Positions 37,770 to 47,686 of a stretch of 64,000 nt of DNA are shown here, in pieces. Under the pieces are notes generated by a model, which was given only the letters and a program-made list of their open reading frames with translations, made no database searches and was not told the DNA's origin. The position numbers and the translations under genes are program-made. The stretch's first letter is position 1, and each line of letters begins with the position of its first letter. The DNA comes from Frateuria edaphi (lineage in GTDB: Bacteria > Pseudomonadota > Gammaproteobacteria > Xanthomonadales > Rhodanobacteraceae), in the NCBI RefSeq assembly GCF_021117405.1, contig NZ_CP088251.1, forward strand, positions 1,302,001-1,366,000, given 5' to 3'.

Positions 37770-38999
37770 CTACAGCCTGACGGGAGCGCCTGCGCTCCAA
37801 AGCGACTGCAGCAGATCGCCGCCGATCCAGTAGCACAGCTCCGCGGGCATGCGGGCTTTCCAGACGGCGAGGTCCGCCCGCTGCCCCACCGCCAGCGATC
37901 CCCGGTCGGCCAGGCCAAGCGCGCGAGCCGCATTGACCGTGACTCCGCGCAAGGCTTCTTCGGGCGTCATCCGGAACAGCGTGCAGGCCATGTTCGCAGC
38001 CAACCGCAACGAGAGCAGCGGTGAGGTGCCCGGGTTGCAGTCGGTGGCGATCGCCATCGGCACGCCGTGCGCACGCAGCAGGTCGATCGGCGGCAGATGC
38101 GTTTCGCGCAAGGCATAAAAGGCGCCCGGCAGCAGCACGGCCACGGTGCCAGCGGCGGCCATCGCGCGGACACCCGACTCGCTAAGGTGCTCCAGATGGT
38201 CGGCGGACAGGCCACGGTACTCCGCGACCAATGCCGCGCCGTCCTGGTCGGAGAGCTGTTCGGCATGAAGCTTCACCGGCAGGCCGAGCGCCCTGGCGCG
38301 CTCGAAGACGCGCTCGGTTTCCACGCGGGTGAAGCCGATGCCCTCGCAGAAGGCGTCGACCGCGTCGACCAGGTCTTCGGCGGCCAGCGCCGGCAACATC
38401 ATGTCGCACACCAGTGCCATGTAATCCTCGCGCCGCTCGCGGTACTCCGATGGCAGCGCGTGCAGGCCGAGGAAGGTGCTGCGCACGCCGATGCCCAACG
38501 TTTCGCCGATGCGCCGCGCCACCCGCAGCATGCGGCGCTCGGTGTCGAGGTCGAGCCCATAACCGGACTTGATCTCCAGCGTGGTCACGCCGTCGCGCAG
38601 CAGCGCGCGTGCGCGCGGCAGGCTCTGGCGCAGCAGTTCGTCCTCGTCCGCCGCGCGGGTGGCGCCCACGGTCGAGGCGATGCCGCCGCCGGCGCGGGCG
38701 ATCTCCTCGTAACTCGCGCCATTCAGGCGCAGATCGAATTCGTGCGCGCGGTCGCCGCCGAACACCAGGTGCGTGTGGCAGTCGATCAGGCCGGGCGTGA
38801 CCAGCGCGCCGTCCAGCGTTTCGACCGAGGCGGCCAATGCATCCGCGGCACCGGGAAGTTCCGCGGCGGGACCGGACCACGCGATGCGGCCGTCCTTGAT
38901 TGCCAGCGCGCCGCGTTCGACCAGGCCGAACGCACGTTCGCCCACGAAGGTGGCCAGCGTGGCGTCGATCAGCAGGTGATCCCAGCGCGGCGTGGTCAT
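37770..38999 (-). CDS. hutI: Imidazolonepropionase
   Basis: HutI opens 4-imidazolone-5-propanoate to N-formimino-glutamate in histidine degradation. The 409-residue amidohydrolase has the metal-binding HTH in [18 protein letters not shown] (residues 75-77), [27 protein letters not shown] and [10 protein letters not shown]. Only hutF is also in the window, on the other strand 3 kb away; hutH, hutU and hutG are not. Its ATG overlaps the stop of the ClC gene (ATGA), an unusual partner. Confidence 0.96.
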   Translation of the reverse strand: MTTPRWDHLLIDATLATFVGERAFGLVERGALAIKDGRIAWSGPAAELPGAADALAASVETLDGALVTPGLIDCHTHLVFGGDRAHEFDLRLNGASYEEIARAGGGIASTVGATRAADEDELLRQSLPRARALLRDGVTTLEIKSGYGLDLDTERRMLRVARRIGETLGIGVRSTFLGLHALPSEYRERREDYMALVCDMMLPALAAEDLVDAVDAFCEGIGFTRVETERVFERARALGLPVKLHAEQLSDQDGAALVAEYRGLSADHLEHLSESGVRAMAAAGTVAVLLPGAFYALRETHLPPIDLLRAHGVPMAIATDCNPGTSPLLSLRLAANMACTLFRMTPEEALRGVTVNAARALGLADRGSLAVGQRADLAVWKARMPAELCYWIGGDLLQSLWSAGAPVRL

Positions 39000-40417
39000 G
39001 GCTTCTCCTGCGGTGCGTCGGCGGGAGCCGCCGGTTCATCGAAGGCGCTGCTGCGCCCGACGTGTTCGACGGGCTCGGGCGGAATGTGACGGGCGGCTTG
39101 CTGCCGCTCGAACTCCTGCACCAGGCGCTCGGCGAAATCCTTGTAGACCGGCGTGGGGCTGAGCAGCGACGAAACGGCGCGGGCCAGCAGGCAGGCGGCC
39201 ATCACCGGAATCACCATCGACTGATTGTCGGTCAGCTCCATTGCGATGACCGCCGAGGTGAGCGGCGCGCCGGTCACGCCTGAGAGGTACGCGCTCATGC
39301 CCAGCAATACCACCGCGGCGGCCGGCACCCCTGGCAGGAAGTGGGCGATGTTCTGACCGAGCCCGGCGCCCACCGCCAGCGCAGGCGAGAAGATGCCACC
39401 CGGAATCCCTGCCCAGTACGACACCACGTTGGCCCCGAGCTTGGCCAAACCGAAGCTCGCACCCGGCGTTACCGTCGCTTGCTGCACGATCGCGCGCGCC
39501 TGGTCGTAGCCGGTGCCGTACACCGAGCCGTGGAACAGCACGCCCAGAATCGCCAGCACGAGTCCGCAGCCGGTGGCGAAGGCGACCGGCCAGCGGGCGC
39601 GCAGCGCGCCGACGCGCGCCAGCGGGCCGCGCTTGCTGAGCAGGATCAGCCGCGCGAACAGGCCGCCGAGCAACCCGCAGACGACTCCGCACAACAGCAC
39701 CGCCAGCCATGCGTGGCCCAGCGGCAGGTTGACCTCGACCTCGCCGAAGTACGCGTAGTTGCCCATGATTCCCAGCGACACCACGCCGCCGACGATTACC
39801 GCGGTAAGCAGCAATCCGCTGAAGCGGTGCTCGAAGGTGCCGGCAAGCTCTTCGATCGCGAACACCACGCCTGCGAGCGGTGTATTGAACGCCGCCGCGA
39901 TGCCTGCGGCGCCGCCGGCAAGGATGAAGCGCGAGGCGGCCTTCGGGTCGCTGAAACCGAAGCGGCGCGCGAACGTGTAGAACAGTCCGGCGCCCACGTG
40001 CACGGTCGGCCCCTCGCGTCCGATCGAGGCACCGACGGCCAGCGCGATCAGCGTAAGCAACATCTTGCCTGCCGCGATCGGCAACGAAAGCATGTTCCTG
40101 CGGAACGATTCGTCTTCCACGTGAAGCGTTGCGATCGCCTGCGGGATGCCGCTGCCGCGGGTGGCTCGGAACCGTCCCGACGTGACCCACGACAACAGCC
40201 CGAAGACTACCGGCGTCAGGATCAGCGGGATCCACACGCCGTGGTCCAGGATGCGCAGGAACAACTGGTAGGCCCACGTGCTGGCCTTGGCGAACAGGAT
40301 GGCGGCCAGTGCTACCAGCACCGCGCCGCTCCACAGGGCGATGCGCCGCTTCCATTGGTGCGGGGCGAAGAACTCGTGGCCGAGCAGGGCCTGCAGGCGG
40401 GGGTTGGAAGGTGGCAT
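38996..40417 (-). CDS. clcA: ClC-type chloride/proton antiporter
   Basis: A 473-residue ClC protein with about ten or more hydrophobic segments. The anion-selectivity motifs are complete: GSGIP (88-92), GREGP (133-137, gating Glu135) and GGIFSPAL. The internal proton-pathway Glu lies in VVFAIEEL (189/190). This set fits an antiporter rather than a channel. Bacterial ClCs assist acid resistance or charge balance. Coupled to hutI by ATGA; a functional link (charge or pH balance during histidine breakdown) is speculative. Start ATG 40417 gives the family N-terminus. Confidence 0.93.
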   Translation of the reverse strand: MPPSNPRLQALLGHEFFAPHQWKRRIALWSGAVLVALAAILFAKASTWAYQLFLRILDHGVWIPLILTPVVFGLLSWVTSGRFRATRGSGIPQAIATLHVEDESFRRNMLSLPIAAGKMLLTLIALAVGASIGREGPTVHVGAGLFYTFARRFGFSDPKAASRFILAGGAAGIAAAFNTPLAGVVFAIEELAGTFEHRFSGLLLTAVIVGGVVSLGIMGNYAYFGEVEVNLPLGHAWLAVLLCGVVCGLLGGLFARLILLSKRGPLARVGALRARWPVAFATGCGLVLAILGVLFHGSVYGTGYDQARAIVQQATVTPGASFGLAKLGANVVSYWAGIPGGIFSPALAVGAGLGQNIAHFLPGVPAAAVVLLGMSAYLSGVTGAPLTSAVIAMELTDNQSMVIPVMAACLLARAVSSLLSPTPVYKDFAERLVQEFERQQAARHIPPEPVEHVGRSSAFDEPAAPADAPQEKP

Positions 40418-40466
40418 CGGGCCATTATCGCAGACTGCGGATGACGGTCCGCCGATCTGCACCCTC

Positions 40467-40492
40467 GCGGTCGCGCCCAAGGGCGCTCCTAC
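40467..40492. repeat. Family A palindrome arm
   Basis: Identical over 26 bases to the right arm of the element at 18035-18116. It lies between clcA and the GNAT-nitrilase gene. A matching left arm is not evident. Confidence 0.65.
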
Positions 40493-42054
40493 AAGGGATT
40501 GGGGCGCCAGCGCATCTCGTACAGGTCGAAACGCCGGTCCTTGAGATTGGTCACTGCACCGGCGTTGCGGGCGCGGGCGAGGCTTTCCAGTCGCAGGTCG
40601 GCGAACAGCACCGTTTCGATGTTCGGCGTGGAGTCGGCGGCCACGCCGTCGCGCGCGAACGGGAAGTCGCTGGGCGTGAGGATGCAGCTCTGGCCGTACT
40701 GGATGTCGAAGTTGTTGACGCCCGGCAGGTTGCCCACGTTGCCCGAGAGCACGACGTAGCACTGGTTTTCGATCGCACGGGCCTGTGAGCAGTAGCGCAC
40801 GCGCAGGTAGCCCTCGCGCACGTCGGTGCAGAAGGGCACGAACAGGATCAGCGCGCCCTGGTCGACCAGGTGACGCGCGACCTCGGGGAACTCCGAGTCG
40901 TAGCAGATCATCACGCCGATCGGTCCGCAGTCGGTCTGGATGGTCGCCGCGCTCTCGCCGCCGGTGATGTTCCAGACGTTGCGCTCGCTGGGAGTGGGAT
41001 GGAGCTTCTCGCGCTCGTGCAGCGAGCCGTCGCGCAGGCACACGTAGCAGACGTTGTGGATGTCGCCGTTGGGCTGTTCGGTGGGGTGCGAGCCGGCGAT
41101 GATGTTGATGTTGTAGCGCACCGCCAGGCGCCCGAAGAGTTCCTTCACCTGCGGCGTGTACTGGCTGAGCTTGCGGATCGTGTCGACCGGCGAGAGCTCC
41201 TCGTTCTCGATCGACAGCAACTGCAGCGTGATCAGCTCGGGGAACGTCACGAAATCGGCGTTGTAGTCGGCCGCGATGTCGGTGAAGTACTCCACCTGCG
41301 TGGCGAATTCCTCGAACGAGCGGATGCGCCGCTGGGAGTACTGCACCGATGCCACGCGCACCAGGTCGGGCAGGTGTTTGGGCGAGGGGATGGAGGGGAT
41401 GTCGGGATGATCGAGCAGGCTCGGGTTGCGCCATGCCAGATGCGCCGCCCAGCCCAGTGATTCGTGGTCCGACGGCACGTAGCCGCGCAGCAGTCCAATC
41501 ACCTCGAAGCCGTTGGCGAGCTGGAAGCTCAGCGTGGCGTCCCGCCGTCCGCCGGAGACCACCGCCTGCACGTAGGCTTCGGCGCTGCCGTAGCGGCCAA
41601 TGTTCTTGGCCAGCCCGGGTATGCGTCCGCCGAACACGATGCCGCGCAGCTTCAGGTCCGTGCACAGCCGCTTGCGGGCGTGATAGAGCCGCTGGCCGAT
41701 GCGCATGCCGCGGTAGTCGGGATGCACCACCACTTCCATGCCGTACAGCCAGTCGCCGTCGGCCTTGTGCCGCGAACCCATGCCGCCGCCGGTGATCTGT
41801 GCCCACGTGTGCGGCTTGAGCGCGGTGGCTTCGTCGATGCGGAAGGTGGCGCAGTAGCCGACCACTTGGCCGGCGTATTCGACGACGAACTGGCCCTCGG
41901 GAAAGTGCGTCTGCTGGGAGCGCAGCATCTCGGCCGAATGGCCCCATTCGGGCGAGTAGACCCGGCCGGTGAGGGCAACCAGCGCCGGCACGTCGTCGGG
42001 GCGCGCCTGGCGCAGCAGCAGCTTGGCGGTTTGCTCGGGCGTCTTCTTGGGCAT
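40489..42054 (-). CDS. GNAT-nitrilase fusion protein
   Basis: A 521-residue two-domain protein. Residues ~10-200 are a GNAT acetyltransferase (acetyl-CoA loop PDYRGMRIGQRLY near 112-124). Residues ~230-515 are a carbon-nitrogen hydrolase with the complete triad Glu273 (FPEL), Lys350 (EREKLHPTP) and Cys384 (MICYDSEFPE). This fusion is conserved in many proteobacteria, but the substrate is not established as far as I know. One can imagine coupled deamidation and acetylation. It is divergent from hutF. Confidence 0.92.
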   Translation of the reverse strand: MPKKTPEQTAKLLLRQARPDDVPALVALTGRVYSPEWGHSAEMLRSQQTHFPEGQFVVEYAGQVVGYCATFRIDEATALKPHTWAQITGGGMGSRHKADGDWLYGMEVVVHPDYRGMRIGQRLYHARKRLCTDLKLRGIVFGGRIPGLAKNIGRYGSAEAYVQAVVSGGRRDATLSFQLANGFEVIGLLRGYVPSDHESLGWAAHLAWRNPSLLDHPDIPSIPSPKHLPDLVRVASVQYSQRRIRSFEEFATQVEYFTDIAADYNADFVTFPELITLQLLSIENEELSPVDTIRKLSQYTPQVKELFGRLAVRYNINIIAGSHPTEQPNGDIHNVCYVCLRDGSLHEREKLHPTPSERNVWNITGGESAATIQTDCGPIGVMICYDSEFPEVARHLVDQGALILFVPFCTDVREGYLRVRYCSQARAIENQCYVVLSGNVGNLPGVNNFDIQYGQSCILTPSDFPFARDGVAADSTPNIETVLFADLRLESLARARNAGAVTNLKDRRFDLYEMRWRPNPL

Positions 42055-42146
42055 GGCGCCAGTATGCGAAACGGTGTGTCGTGGAACCGTTGCCGGGGCG
42101 GCAGGCTCACGGGCGCTACACTTGGACGTCTACCAGGGAGACGTCC

Positions 42147-43526
42147 ATGACCCCATCCAACCGCATCCGCCGTTGCCATGCCGGCTACCTGTGGCAGGGC
42201 GATGGCTGGACCCGCGACGGCATCTTCGGCATCGACGCCGATGGCGTGCTGCAGGCGGTGGAGGATGGCCCCGCCGAGACGCTGGGAAGCTGGGTGCTCC
42301 CTGGCATGCCCAACCTGCATTCGCACGCGTTCCAGCGCGCCATGGCCGGGCTGGCCGAGCGGCGAGGGAAAGCGGACGACAGCTTCTGGAGCTGGCGCGA
42401 GACCATGTACGCGTTCGCCGCCGCCGTCGGCCCGGACGAATTGAAGGCGATCGCCGCGCAGCTCTACGTGGAAATGCTCAAGGCCGGCTATACCCAGGTC
42501 TGCGAGTTCCACTACCTGCATCACCGGCCCGATGGCACGTCCTACGCGCCGGCCGAGGCCATGTCGCTGGCGCTCGTCGAGGCGGCGCGCGAGGCCGGCA
42601 TCGGGCTGACCCTGCTGCCCGTGCTGTACATGCGCGGCGGTTTCGATGGCCGGCCGCTGGGCGCGCGGCAGCGCCGTTTCGGCCATGAGGTCGATGCCTA
42701 TCTGCGCCTGCTCGAGGCGCTGCGCGCGCAGCAGGCCCCGGACCTTCGGGTGGGGATCGCGTTGCACTCGCTGCGCGCGGTACCGGAAGAGGCGTTGCAG
42801 GCCGTGTTCGACAGCGGCCTGGCGCAGGACACACCGATCCACATCCACATCGCCGAGCAGCTCGGCGAAGTGCAGGATTGCCTGTCGATCCGTGGCGCGC
42901 GCCCGGTCGAATGGCTGCTCGACCATGCGCAGGTCGACGCGCGCTGGTGCCTGGTGCACGCCACGCACCTGAGCGAAAAGGAAACCGACCGCCTGGCGCG
43001 CAGCGGTGCGGTCGCCGGGCTATGCCCGACCACCGAGGCCAACCTGGGCGACGGCCTGTTTCCGCTGGCCGACTACATGGACGCGGGCGGCACGTTGGGC
43101 ATCGGCTCGGATTCGCACATTTCGGTGTCGCCGGTGGAGGAACTTCGCTGGCTCGAATACGGCCAGCGCCTGGCCACGCGCCACCGCAACATCGCCGCGC
43201 GCCGTGAAGGCGCCAGCGTCGGCCAGACCCTGTGGCGTGCGGCGCTGACGGGCGGCGCGCAGGCCTCGGGGCTGCCGGTCGGCGCGTTGTTGCCGGACCA
43301 TCGCGCCGACCTGCTGGTGCTCGACGACGGCTCGCCGCTGCTCGCCGCGCGCGACGAGCCAGCACTGCTCGACAGCTTCATCTTCGCCGGCAATACGCCG
43401 CTGGTCCGCGACGTGATGAGCGGCGGGCGCTGGGTGGTGCGGGACTTCCGTCACTACGACGAGGCGCGCATCGCGCAGCGCTACCGAGACACCGTCCAGC
43501 GGCTCAGGCAGCAGCCCCCAGGCTGA
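42147..43526 (+). CDS. hutF: Formimidoylglutamate deiminase
   Basis: HutF removes ammonia from N-formimino-glutamate to give N-formyl-glutamate, the five-step branch of histidine degradation. The 459-residue amidohydrolase has HSH at residues 58-60 (PNLHSHAFQRAM), FHYLHH, HIHIAEQ and GSDSHISVSP. AGGGAG precedes ATG 42147. A TACACT hexamer at 42117 may be its -10. Works directly after HutI (minus strand, 37770-38999). Confidence 0.95.
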   Translation: MTPSNRIRRCHAGYLWQGDGWTRDGIFGIDADGVLQAVEDGPAETLGSWVLPGMPNLHSHAFQRAMAGLAERRGKADDSFWSWRETMYAFAAAVGPDELKAIAAQLYVEMLKAGYTQVCEFHYLHHRPDGTSYAPAEAMSLALVEAAREAGIGLTLLPVLYMRGGFDGRPLGARQRRFGHEVDAYLRLLEALRAQQAPDLRVGIALHSLRAVPEEALQAVFDSGLAQDTPIHIHIAEQLGEVQDCLSIRGARPVEWLLDHAQVDARWCLVHATHLSEKETDRLARSGAVAGLCPTTEANLGDGLFPLADYMDAGGTLGIGSDSHISVSPVEELRWLEYGQRLATRHRNIAARREGASVGQTLWRAALTGGAQASGLPVGALLPDHRADLLVLDDGSPLLAARDEPALLDSFIFAGNTPLVRDVMSGGRWVVRDFRHYDEARIAQRYRDTVQRLRQQPPG

Positions 43527-43615
43527 ACGGACGCCACGGAGTACGCCGGCGGCGTGTCATCGCGGCATCGGGCAGGGCGTTTCGGGAATCACCTTCCTGG
43601 CTGGGGAAACGTCCC

Positions 43616-43774
43616 ATGCGCCGTACGTCGATGTTCGCTTTCACCTTGCTTCTGGTGGGCAGCCTGTCCCTGGCAGGCTGCGTAGTCGTGCCGGCCCACC
43701 GCGCCGGCGTGTGGGTGCCGGGCCACTGGGCCTCGCACCATGTCTGGGTCGAAGGCCACTGGCGCCATCGCTGA
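43616..43774 (+). CDS. Small YXWGXW-like repeat lipoprotein
   Basis: A 52-residue lipoprotein precursor: signal ending LSLAGC (Cys22), then VWVPGHW and VWVEGHW, two copies of the short aromatic repeat of the YXWGXW/BcpO-related family. The mature peptide is only about 30 residues. GGGGAA precedes the ATG. Function unknown; such proteins are thought to sit in the envelope. Confidence 0.7.
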   Translation: MRRTSMFAFTLLLVGSLSLAGCVVVPAHRAGVWVPGHWASHHVWVEGHWRHR

Positions 43775-43878
43775 TCGCGCGCGGCCGGGTGGACGGCCCG
43801 CCTGCCAAGGTGACTCGCGCGGCTCGCGCGGAGGACAATGGCGGCCCCCGCCCGCCCACGGCCCGCCAAAGGCAGCCG

Positions 43879-45141
43879 ATGAATGACTACCCCGTGCCGG
43901 CCACCGGCACCCACGACGGATCGCTGATCCGCCATGGCACCCCGCTGTTCCGCCAGGCCAACCTGGCGTTGTTCGCCGCCGGCATCGCCACCTTCGGATT
44001 GCTGTACTGCGTCCAGCCGCTGATGCCCGAGTTCAGCAAGGACTACGGTGTGAGCGCGGCCACGAGCGCACTGTCGCTGTCGCTGACCACGGGCGTGCTG
44101 GCCTTCGCGATGCTGTTCGCCGGTGCGGTGTCCGATGCCTATGGGCGCAAGTCGGTGATGACCGTGTCGCTGATCGCCTCGGCGCTGCTGGTGCTGCTTA
44201 GCGCGATCGTGCCCGGCTGGACCAGCCTGCTGGTCCTGCGCACGCTGCTGGGTATCTCCCTGAGCGGGCTGCCCGCCGTGGCGATGACCTGGCTCAGCGA
44301 GGAGATGCATCCCGATTCCATCGGGCTGGGGATGGGCCTCTACATCAGTGGCAACGCGATCGGCGGCATGGGCGGACGGCTGGTCACCGGCGTGCTGGCG
44401 GATTTCTTCGACTGGCGCGTGGGCGTGATGGTGGTGGCCGGCATCGGCCTGGCGTCCGGCCTGATGTTCTGGCGGCTGCTGCCACCCTCGCATCATTTCG
44501 AGCGCCAGCCGCTGCGCCCGCGCACGTTGCTGGCGCGCTTCGCCGGCGTGTTCCGCGATGCCGGCCTGCCGTGGATGTTCGTCGAGGGCTTCCTGCTGCT
44601 GGGTGCCTTCGTCACCGTCTACAACTACATCGGTTACCGGTTGCTCTCGCCGCCGTACAACCTGAGCCAGGCGGTGGTCGGGCTGATCTTCAGCGTGTAC
44701 CTCATCGGCACGTTCAGCTCGGCCTGGATGGGTCATCTGGCCGGCAGGCTTGGCCGCCGGCGCGTGCTGTGGACGACCTTCGCACTGATGCTGGCGGGTG
44801 TCGGGCTGACCACGTTCCGGCCACTCATCCTGGTGATCGCCGGCGTCGTGGCGGTGACCTTCGGCTTCTTCGGCGGGCACTCCATCGTCAGTAGCTGGGT
44901 CGGCCGTCGCGCAGGCAACGCCAAGGCGCAGGCCTCCTCGCTGTACCTGTTCGCGTACTACATGGGCTCCAGCCTGGCCGGCGCGGGTGGGGGTCTGTTC
45001 TATGCGGCGCGGGGATGGAATGGCGTTGCCGCCTTCATCGGCGCGATGGTGCTCGCCGGGCTGCTGATCGCATGGCGGTTGTACTTCCTGCGGCCGTTGC
45101 CGGGGCCGCCGTCGCCCGGGACGGAGCCACCGTTGCCCTGA
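43879..45141 (+). CDS. MFS transporter (YnfM-like)
   Basis: A 420-residue major facilitator protein with 12 hydrophobic segments. The motif A loop AGAVSDAYGRKSVM follows TM2, and a second appears as AGRLGRRRVLW in the C-half. N-terminal IATFGLLYCVQPLMPEFSKDYGVS resembles the YnfM/inner-membrane drug-exporter group. The substrate is unknown; no regulator is adjacent. Confidence 0.88.
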   Translation: MNDYPVPATGTHDGSLIRHGTPLFRQANLALFAAGIATFGLLYCVQPLMPEFSKDYGVSAATSALSLSLTTGVLAFAMLFAGAVSDAYGRKSVMTVSLIASALLVLLSAIVPGWTSLLVLRTLLGISLSGLPAVAMTWLSEEMHPDSIGLGMGLYISGNAIGGMGGRLVTGVLADFFDWRVGVMVVAGIGLASGLMFWRLLPPSHHFERQPLRPRTLLARFAGVFRDAGLPWMFVEGFLLLGAFVTVYNYIGYRLLSPPYNLSQAVVGLIFSVYLIGTFSSAWMGHLAGRLGRRRVLWTTFALMLAGVGLTTFRPLILVIAGVVAVTFGFFGGHSIVSSWVGRRAGNAKAQASSLYLFAYYMGSSLAGAGGGLFYAARGWNGVAAFIGAMVLAGLLIAWRLYFLRPLPGPPSPGTEPPLP

Positions 45142-45180
45142 GCCGGCGATGGTCGTCCAGACGAGCCGGTTCGATCCTTT

Positions 45181-45246
45181 GCAGGAGCGCCCTGTGCGCG
45201 ATTGCGGGGCGCTCGCCCCTGACGGTCGCGCATAGGGCGCTGTTAC
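45181..45246. repeat. Family A-like intergenic palindrome
   Basis: GCAGGAGCGCCCTGTGCGCGA (from 45181) pairs with the segment 45226-45246. It lies between the MFS gene and the convergent phosphodiesterase gene. It shares arm design with 18035-18116 but differs in sequence. Confidence 0.55.
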
Positions 45247-45265
45247 CAAGGACTTCGCGTTCTTG

Positions 45266-46510
45266 TCAGCGCGCGGCGGGTTCGAGCATGGCGTTGACCG
45301 CGCCGTAGTCCCCGTCGCTCGGCTGCGGCGGGAGGCCGAGCAGGTGCACCATCAGCGGATAGACGTCCACGTTGGGAAAGGCTGGAACCGTGGCGCCGTC
45401 GCGGAAGGCCGGTCCGTGCGCCACGAACAGCGCCCGCATCTGCGGCGCTGCGTTGTCGTAACCGTGTTCGCCCACGCTGATGTGGCCCTTGTGCGAAGCC
45501 AGCCAGTCGGCCGTGGTGATGCGCCAGCCGACATTGGCCAGGCACAGCAACTGCGGCACCCGCGGGTTGTGGCCATAGGCCAGGCGCGCCGGCACGCGCG
45601 TCTTGTCCCAGCACTGCATGTGCGGGTGAGGGCGTTCCATGCGTGCTTCGATCGCGGCGAAGTCGTGCCCGGGTTTGGGATTGAAGCCGGCCAGCACGCC
45701 CAGGCTCACCACCTGCACGTCATCGAGATCCAGTTCGCGCTCGATCAGCACGCTGTGGTCCAGCGGCACCGACGCCATGCCGTGGTCGGCCAGCACGATC
45801 AGGTTGATGCGGTCGAACAGCCCGCGCTGCTTGAGGCCCTGCACCAGTCGCGCCAGCGCCTGATCGGTTTCGCGCAAGGCCTGGTCCACCTGCGGCGAGT
45901 CTGGGCCGTGGTAGTGGCCGGCGTGGTCGACGTCATCGAAATAAAGGGTGAGGAAACTCGGCCGCCGGGCGGCTGGAAGATCCAGCCAGGCCAATACCTG
46001 GTCGACGCGCTGGTTCGGCGTCACCGAGCCGTCGTAGGGCTTCCAGTGGTCGGGGTGGCGGCCGTGGATGTCCGCTTCCGTTCCCGGCCAGAACATCGTC
46101 GCGGTGAGCAGGCCGTGGCGGTCGGCGGTCTCCCAGAGCGGCGTGCCTTCGGCCCACCAGCGTCCATCGCTCACCGCCTTGCGGTTGTGCAGCGAGAACT
46201 TGCCCAGCTGTGCGTCGTACATCGTGTTGTTGACGATACCGTGGTGGTCCGGGCGCAGTCCGGTCACGATCGTGTAGTGGTTCGGGAAGGTCAGGGACGG
46301 GAAGGACGGCTGCATCGCCGTGTGCACGCCATCGCGCGCGAGCATCGCCACGGTGGGGCTCAGGCCCCGGTCGAGATAGTCGGCGCGATAGCCGTCGATG
46401 GAGATCAACAGCAGGGGCGTCGGCTTGGCGGCGCCGGCGGGCGGCGTAGTGGCGCAACCAGCGCTGAACACCAGCACCAGCCAGCACGACAGGCGAAACA
46501 GGTTTTTCAT
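45266..46510 (-). CDS. Nucleotide pyrophosphatase/phosphodiesterase-type lipoprotein
   Basis: A 414-residue alkaline-phosphatase-superfamily protein. A lipoprotein signal ends FSAGC (Cys19). Metal and catalytic residues of the NPP family are present: Asp39 in LLISIDGYRAD, Thr74 nucleophile in SFPSLTFPNHYTIVTG, DDVDHAGHYHG, ADHGM and VGEHGYDN. It probably hydrolyses nucleotide phosphodiesters or similar in the periplasm. ATG 46510 is chosen for its signal peptide; a TTG at 46534 is in frame. Divergent from the next gene. Confidence 0.9.
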   Translation of the reverse strand: MKNLFRLSCWLVLVFSAGCATTPPAGAAKPTPLLLISIDGYRADYLDRGLSPTVAMLARDGVHTAMQPSFPSLTFPNHYTIVTGLRPDHHGIVNNTMYDAQLGKFSLHNRKAVSDGRWWAEGTPLWETADRHGLLTATMFWPGTEADIHGRHPDHWKPYDGSVTPNQRVDQVLAWLDLPAARRPSFLTLYFDDVDHAGHYHGPDSPQVDQALRETDQALARLVQGLKQRGLFDRINLIVLADHGMASVPLDHSVLIERELDLDDVQVVSLGVLAGFNPKPGHDFAAIEARMERPHPHMQCWDKTRVPARLAYGHNPRVPQLLCLANVGWRITTADWLASHKGHISVGEHGYDNAAPQMRALFVAHGPAFRDGATVPAFPNVDVYPLMVHLLGLPPQPSDGDYGAVNAMLEPAAR

Positions 46511-46557
46511 AGGTGGGCTCGTACGATGAAACAACTCCCCATCATCGCATCGCCTCC

Positions 46558-46971
46558 ATGTCGCTCAAAACCCGTGCGTTCTTACGCTTGTGGCCAGCCG
46601 CCTTCGCATTGGCGGCGCCTGCAGCGGCGTGTGCCTGGCAATCGCAACCGGCGCCGCAGCGCCCGGTGATCGTCGTCGTCCAGTCGCCCGTCAACACGCG
46701 CTTCCAGCAAACCGTGCGGGAAAACCAGGTGCGCGACCAGTTGCAGAAGAACCAGGTCGAAGAGCAGCTGCGGCAGAACCGCGTGGATACCCTGCGCCGG
46801 CCCCAGGCCGCCAACACACTCCACGCCGCACGCCTTGACCAGGCCGACCAGGGACAGCGAGAACTTTACCGCGCACGCCAGCAGGACCTGCTGGATCGCT
46901 ACCAGAGTGCGGTCGCGCCGCCGGTGGTGCATTCGGGCAAGGCGCCGGCGTCATCGCGCAGCGGCGACTGA
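46558..46971 (+). CDS. Exported coiled-coil protein, unknown
   Basis: A 137-residue protein with a signal peptide (SLKTRAFLRLWPAAFALAAPAAACA) followed by a Gln/Asn/Arg-rich helix with heptad character (VRENQVRDQLQKNQVEEQL). No family recognised. Ends in a Ser/Pro-rich tail. Standalone, divergent from the phosphodiesterase gene. Confidence 0.6.
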   Translation: MSLKTRAFLRLWPAAFALAAPAAACAWQSQPAPQRPVIVVVQSPVNTRFQQTVRENQVRDQLQKNQVEEQLRQNRVDTLRRPQAANTLHAARLDQADQGQRELYRARQQDLLDRYQSAVAPPVVHSGKAPASSRSGD

Positions 46972-47031
46972 CGGTACGTCGCGCCGCTGGTAATCGGTTG
47001 GATCTTCGCGGACGCGCGCGTCCTGCAGCGA

Positions 47032-47541
47032 TCAGGTCACCAGCCCGAACAGGTCGCCGCGCGCGACGCCTTCTTCCATCGCCAGCAGGAAACGCTTCGT
47101 CGGCAGGCCACCGCCGAAGCCGGTGAGGCTGCCGTTGGCGCCGATGACGCGGTGGCAGGGCAGCACGATCGGCAGGGGATTGCGGCCGTTGGCGGCACCG
47201 ACCGCGCGCATCGCTTGCGGCTGGCCGATGCGGCGCGCCAGTTCGCCGTAGCTGATGGTCGCGCCGTAGGGGATGCGCGCCAGTTCCTGCCACACCGTCA
47301 GCTGGAATGGCGTGCCGAGCGGGTGCAACGGCAACTCGAACACCTGTCGCGCGCCAGCGAAGTACTCCTCCAGCTGCACGCGCGCGAAGGCCAGCGCCGG
47401 CGGCGAGTGCGTCCACGAGGGCGCCGGCTCGCGCTGGTGACGGCCGGTTTCGAACCAGACCTCGCGCAGGCCCTGCTCGTCGGCGACCATGCGCAGGCGG
47501 CCGATCGGGGTGGAAAGGTTGTCGTACCAGACCGGGCTCAT
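47032..47541 (-). CDS. ogt: O6-methylguanine-DNA methyltransferase
   Basis: Repairs O6-alkylguanine by moving the alkyl group to its own Cys. The 169-residue protein has the active site [20 protein letters not shown], in short PCHRV, and the helix-turn-helix arginine-finger region [24 protein letters not shown]. It is the short Ogt type without an Ada domain. An Ada-AlkA hybrid gene lies upstream on the same strand, so this is an alkylation-repair pair. Confidence 0.95.
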   Translation of the reverse strand: MSPVWYDNLSTPIGRLRMVADEQGLREVWFETGRHQREPAPSWTHSPPALAFARVQLEEYFAGARQVFELPLHPLGTPFQLTVWQELARIPYGATISYGELARRIGQPQAMRAVGAANGRNPLPIVLPCHRVIGANGSLTGFGGGLPTKRFLLAMEEGVARGDLFGLVT

Positions 47542-47564
47542 GGATGCTGTTCGTTACGTTGTGG

Positions 47565-47675
47565 GCCCTTCGACTCCAGCCCCGCGGGCTTGTGCTCAGG
47601 GCGAACGGAGGCGGGTGAATCCGTTCTCGGTGCGAGCAGATGTCGTTTGCGCTGAGCGTGGCGAAGTCGAAGGTC
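47565..47675. repeat. Family C intergenic repeat (CTTCGACT/AGTCGAAG type)
   Basis: CCTTCGACT (47567-47575) and AGTCGAAGG (47665-47673) are inverted. Between them GTGCTCAGGGCGAAC and GCGCTGAGCG match the common GTTCGCCCTGAGC...CGAAGTCGAAGG intergenic repeat of several high-GC proteobacteria. A related piece lies at 57428-57445. Confidence 0.55.
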
Positions 47676-47686
47676 GTGACGCGGAC

